Assembly (NCBI GenBank): GCA_024278415.1
Contig: JAJRTI010000245.1
Span: 1 to 8,011 of the forward strand
Reading direction: 5' to 3'
Source of the DNA: Planctomycetota bacterium
GTDB lineage: Bacteria; Planctomycetota; Brocadiia; JAJRTI01
DNA length: 8,011 nt
The notes beneath the pieces were generated by a model, which made no database searches, had not been told where the DNA came from, and saw nothing but the letters and a program-made list of their open reading frames with translations. This document shows positions 6,361 to 8,011 of this stretch, in pieces. Every line of letters starts with the position of its first letter. Position 1 is the first letter of the stretch. Position numbers and translations under genes: made by a program.

Positions 6361-6659
6361 ACGGGGACGAGCCCCAATGGCGCTGACTTAAGCCCAGCGT
6401 CCCGTAGGGACGGCCGAAAATAGCCCAGCGCTTCAGCGCTGGGAGTGGTGCCGTGTACGGCGAATGGCGAGTCCCGTAGGGACGGCTGAACATCGGCGAA
6501 TCGCCAATCTGCGGTCGTTCACGGCATTCAGCCGTCCCTACGGGACTACAGACCACTCGGCAATCCGCGTTCCCAGCACTGAAGTGCTGGGCTAGTCTCA
6601 ATTGTCCCTGCGGGACAACAAAATCGCTTAAGTCAGCGCCATTGGGGACAAGCCCCGTG
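6361..6659. mobile_element. MITE-like element with terminal inverted repeats
   Basis: A 22-bp perfect inverted repeat, 6372-6393 against 6626-6647 (GCTTAAGTCAGCGCCATTGG and two more G), extends imperfectly outwards to CCCCGTG, giving ends of about 34 bp. Inside, palindromes are nested symmetrically: GTCCC..GGGAC, then CCCAGC..GCTGGG hairpins (6424-6443 and 6572-6591), then 20-bp perfect arms (6471-6490 and 6527-6546) about a 36-nt centre. There is no transposase frame. The size of about 300 bp, terminal repeats and a partial relative elsewhere in the window fit a non-autonomous mobile repeat. A target-site duplication was not found by eye. Confidence 0.55.
6387..6577 (+). repeat. Nested-palindrome repeat, copy B (inverted relative of 133-323)
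   Basis: The core of the element at 6361-6659 aligns without gaps over 191 nt to the reverse complement of 133-323, at about 93% identity by hand count. Copy B keeps the complete CCCAGCACTGAAGTGCTGGG hairpin at its right edge (6572-6591), whereas copy A has a collapsed version (CCAGCGCTGG, 128-137). Copy A also lacks the second terminal repeat, so B is the more intact copy. Confidence 0.85.
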
Positions 6660-6870
6660 CTGGCGTTCCGTCCCCGCTGGGTTTACCCCAGCGGGAGGAT
6701 GATTGCCGACTACGGCGGCGCGTCGAGACGCCGACAAAAAGCGCGACCTCAACACTTTCTGACGTTCCCAATTCATTGGGCCTCTCTTCCCAGCAAGGTG
6801 GACGGGCGATGAATCGCCTTACTGCGAGCCAGCCGCTGTTGGCTTGCCGCAACATGACCGAGGAACAACC

Positions 6871-7683
6871 ATGTCTGAAGCCCTGAGTTTCTTTACCGTC
6901 CAGCTCTCGCTCATCGCGGTTGTGTTGGTGCTCCATACGTACCTGGGCCTCCACGTGATTCGGCGAGGCATCGTGTTCTCCGACTTGGTGCTCGACCAAC
7001 TCGCCGCGTTCGGCGCACTGGTTGGCATCGGGCTCGGCATCGAGTACGGCACGCCGGTCTCGTACGTCGTCTCTCTCGCCGCGGTGCTCGTGGGCTCGTT
7101 CTTGCTTGCGGTGATTAAGCCCAAGAACCCGCTGATCCCCCAAGAGGGCATCATCGGCATCATGTACGCGCTAGCGCTGGTCGCCTCTCTTCTGCTTGCG
7201 GACAAACTCCGCGGCGGCGGGCCGTACGTAGAGAAGACGCTCTCAGGGTGCATGCTTTGGGTCACGTGGCCGCTGGTTTCTGTGACCATCGCCGTGTACT
7301 TGGTGCTGCTGGTGTTCCACTACAAGTTTCGGCGCCGCTTTATCGCCTTGACGGAGCGCAATGAAGAAGTCCACCGCGAGAACCTTTGGGACTTCTTCTT
7401 CTTTACGTCATTGGCGATCATCACCGTGCTGGTCGTCCCGATCGCGGGCGTACTGCTCGCGTACGGGTTTCTCATGATCCCCGCGGCCATCGCCGCGATG
7501 TTCACCCGAGGCTGGGCGAGCGGCCTGGTGTTGGGCTGGAGTGCGGGCTTCCTGGCGTGCGTGCTTGGCGTGTCATGCTCGTACCGCTTCGGCTTGCCTT
7601 ATGGCCCTAGCCTGATCCTTGCGCTGGGCCTGTTTTTCCTCGTCGCGCTCGCGATTCGCGCAGTAAGGCCACAAGGAGCATGA
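6871..7683 (+). CDS. ZnuB-like ABC-3 family metal transporter permease
   Basis: A 270-residue inner-membrane permease of the ABC-3 family (ZnuB/MntB type), which takes metal from the binding protein and passes it to the cytoplasm using a partner ATPase. About eight or nine hydrophobic segments are visible (roughly residues 7-27, 40-57, 63-82, 93-110, 131-149, 174-191, 192-211, 216-235 and 242-263). Family features are LGLHVIRRGIVFSDLVLDQLAAFG (25-48), the TLSGCMLWVTW stretch (123-133), and VPIAGVLLAYGFLMIPAAIA (189-208), the conserved segment near the ATPase contact. A charged cytoplasmic loop spans 152-172. The start at 6871 has GAGG (6860-6863) 7 nt upstream. Length is usual for the family. 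The binding protein lies upstream beyond the repeat region, and no znuC gene adjoins on either side within the window. Confidence 0.9.
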   Translation: MSEALSFFTVQLSLIAVVLVLHTYLGLHVIRRGIVFSDLVLDQLAAFGALVGIGLGIEYGTPVSYVVSLAAVLVGSFLLAVIKPKNPLIPQEGIIGIMYALALVASLLLADKLRGGGPYVEKTLSGCMLWVTWPLVSVTIAVYLVLLVFHYKFRRRFIALTERNEEVHRENLWDFFFFTSLAIITVLVVPIAGVLLAYGFLMIPAAIAAMFTRGWASGLVLGWSAGFLACVLGVSCSYRFGLPYGPSLILALGLFFLVALAIRAVRPQGA

Positions 7684-8011
7684 GCGCGAGCCCGCGTTCG
7701 TAGCACGCACGTCAGTGCGTTCCGATCTGGACCTCCCACGTCGCCGGGAGGAGACGCTCTTACGAGCGTGCCACAAGCGCCCTCAATCTCTACACGGATT
7801 TGCAGAATGCTGGACCTCGTGTCGCGTCTCGCAAGTTCGTTTACCCAATCCGGCGCACAGGTTGGGCAAGGCCTGCCAATTCTGTCTGCCGCGACTCTCG
7901 GTGGATGTATCCCTTGCCCGGGGTCCGGCGCCTCATGTCGCTACGCCGTAGGCGTTATACCCCAAAGCCCAGGGTTAAGCGTAGCGCAACCCTGGGAAAC
8001 CCTGAGACACG
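7684..8011. other. Intergenic tail with dispersed palindromes
   Basis: No gene is supported after the permease. The stretch holds several small hairpins: ACGCAC/GTGCGT (7705-7720), which shares CGCACGTCAGTGCG with the inverted repeat at 2645-2716; CCTCCC/GGGAGG (7732-7751); ACGCTC/GAGCGT (7754-7769); and CCCAGGGTT/AACCCTGGG (7968-7996). The first stems start about 20 nt after the permease stop and could protect the transcript end, but no U-tract follows. Positions 7770-7950 show nothing I can interpret. Confidence 0.6.
7968..7996. repeat. CCCAGGGTT hairpin repeat
   Basis: Nine-base arms CCCAGGGTT (7968-7976) and AACCCTGGG (7988-7996) enclose an 11-nt loop, AAGCGTAGCGC. The right arm with its flank (GCGCAACCCTGGG) matches the first bases of the window (1-12), so the same family of palindromic intergenic repeats bounds the window at both ends. 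Confidence 0.75.

Larger units (their letters stand above)
6153..6834. repeat. Composite imperfect inverted repeat between binding protein and permease
   Basis: This stretch of about 680 bp reads as a decayed large palindrome. The outermost arms, GGCTGGCTCGCAGTA (6153-6167) and its perfect complement (6820-6834), are 15 bp. Further in, matched blocks recur in mirror order: CCCAATTCATTGGG (6169-6182 and 6767-6780, itself near-palindromic); TGTTGAGGTCGC against its complement; hairpins CCGCTGGC/GCCAGCGG (6290-6310) and CCCGCTGGG/CCCAGCGGG (6673-6695); and TAGTCGGCAATCA against its complement. The centre is the tighter element at 6361-6659. No open frame here has protein-like features and there is no Walker A motif. 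The 741 bp between the flanking genes are therefore non-coding as far as I can see. Confidence 0.8.

Noticed and set aside
6153..6834. CRISPR array
   Set aside because: The repeated units are palindromes in alternating orientation with unequal spacing, not direct repeats with uniform spacers, and no cas genes are near.
6130..6870. Decayed znuC ATPase gene
   Set aside because: I looked for Walker A, the LSGGQ signature and Walker B in the short frames and saw none. The stretch is accounted for by inverted repeats, so no remnant can be claimed.
7715..7951. Forward open frame of 78 codons after the permease
   Set aside because: It starts inside a hairpin repeat, has no Shine-Dalgarno and shows no motif or membrane segment.
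1..8011. tRNA or rRNA genes
   Set aside because: No cloverleaf with a GTTCRANYC-type T-loop in the right setting and no conserved rRNA segment was seen on either strand by eye.

Overview
The window is GC-rich (estimated low 60s percent by eye). It comes from a Gram-negative-type bacterium, since an outer-membrane porin gene and a periplasmic binding protein are present. A Mrp ATPase joined to a NifX-like (ORP) domain is typical of anaerobes. The intergenic DNA is full of short palindromes built on GTCCCGTAGGGAC and CCCAGCGCT..AGCGCTGGG, which I associate with Planctomycetota and neighbouring uncultivated phyla. That taxonomic guess is inference with low confidence. All recognisable genes are on the + strand.

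Layout. (1) 1-433: palindromic repeats, then the leader of the first operon. (2) 434-2650: an iron-sulfur and tRNA-modification cluster, namely a Mrp/NBP35 ATPase fused to a NifX-like domain (434-1696), a TrmO/TsaA-type tRNA methyltransferase (1700-2215) and a NifU/IscU-type Fe-S scaffold (2249-2650). A long hairpin begins over the last stop codon. (3) 2651-3265: a short region with three TGACA/TGTCA half-sites, then a small predicted membrane-anchored His/Cys protein resembling the DUF2946 type. (4) 3266-3601: non-coding DNA rich in GC hairpins. (5) 3602-7683: a zinc/manganese-type uptake locus, namely an outer-membrane porin with an N-terminal coiled coil broken by one in-frame TAA, a ZnuA-like binding protein and a ZnuB-like ABC-3 permease. 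Between the last two, where the ATPase gene (znuC) usually lies, there is instead about 740 bp of nested inverted repeats. (6) 7684-8011: more palindromes and no gene that I can support.

How the genes fit together. The first three probably form one operon: the ATPase and the scaffold both handle Fe-S clusters, and TrmO methylates t6A in tRNA. The second group looks like a metal-import pathway: porin across the outer membrane, ZnuA in the periplasm, ZnuB in the inner membrane, with the energising ATPase not encoded here. The His/Cys mini-protein upstream may belong to the same metal response.

The points most worth a second look are the single nonsense codon that leaves the porin coiled coil in perfect heptad register, the missing ATPase with a repeat element in its place, the MITE-like nested palindrome and its inverted relative about 6.3 kb away, and the internal Shine-Dalgarno that could release the NifX-like domain as a separate protein.
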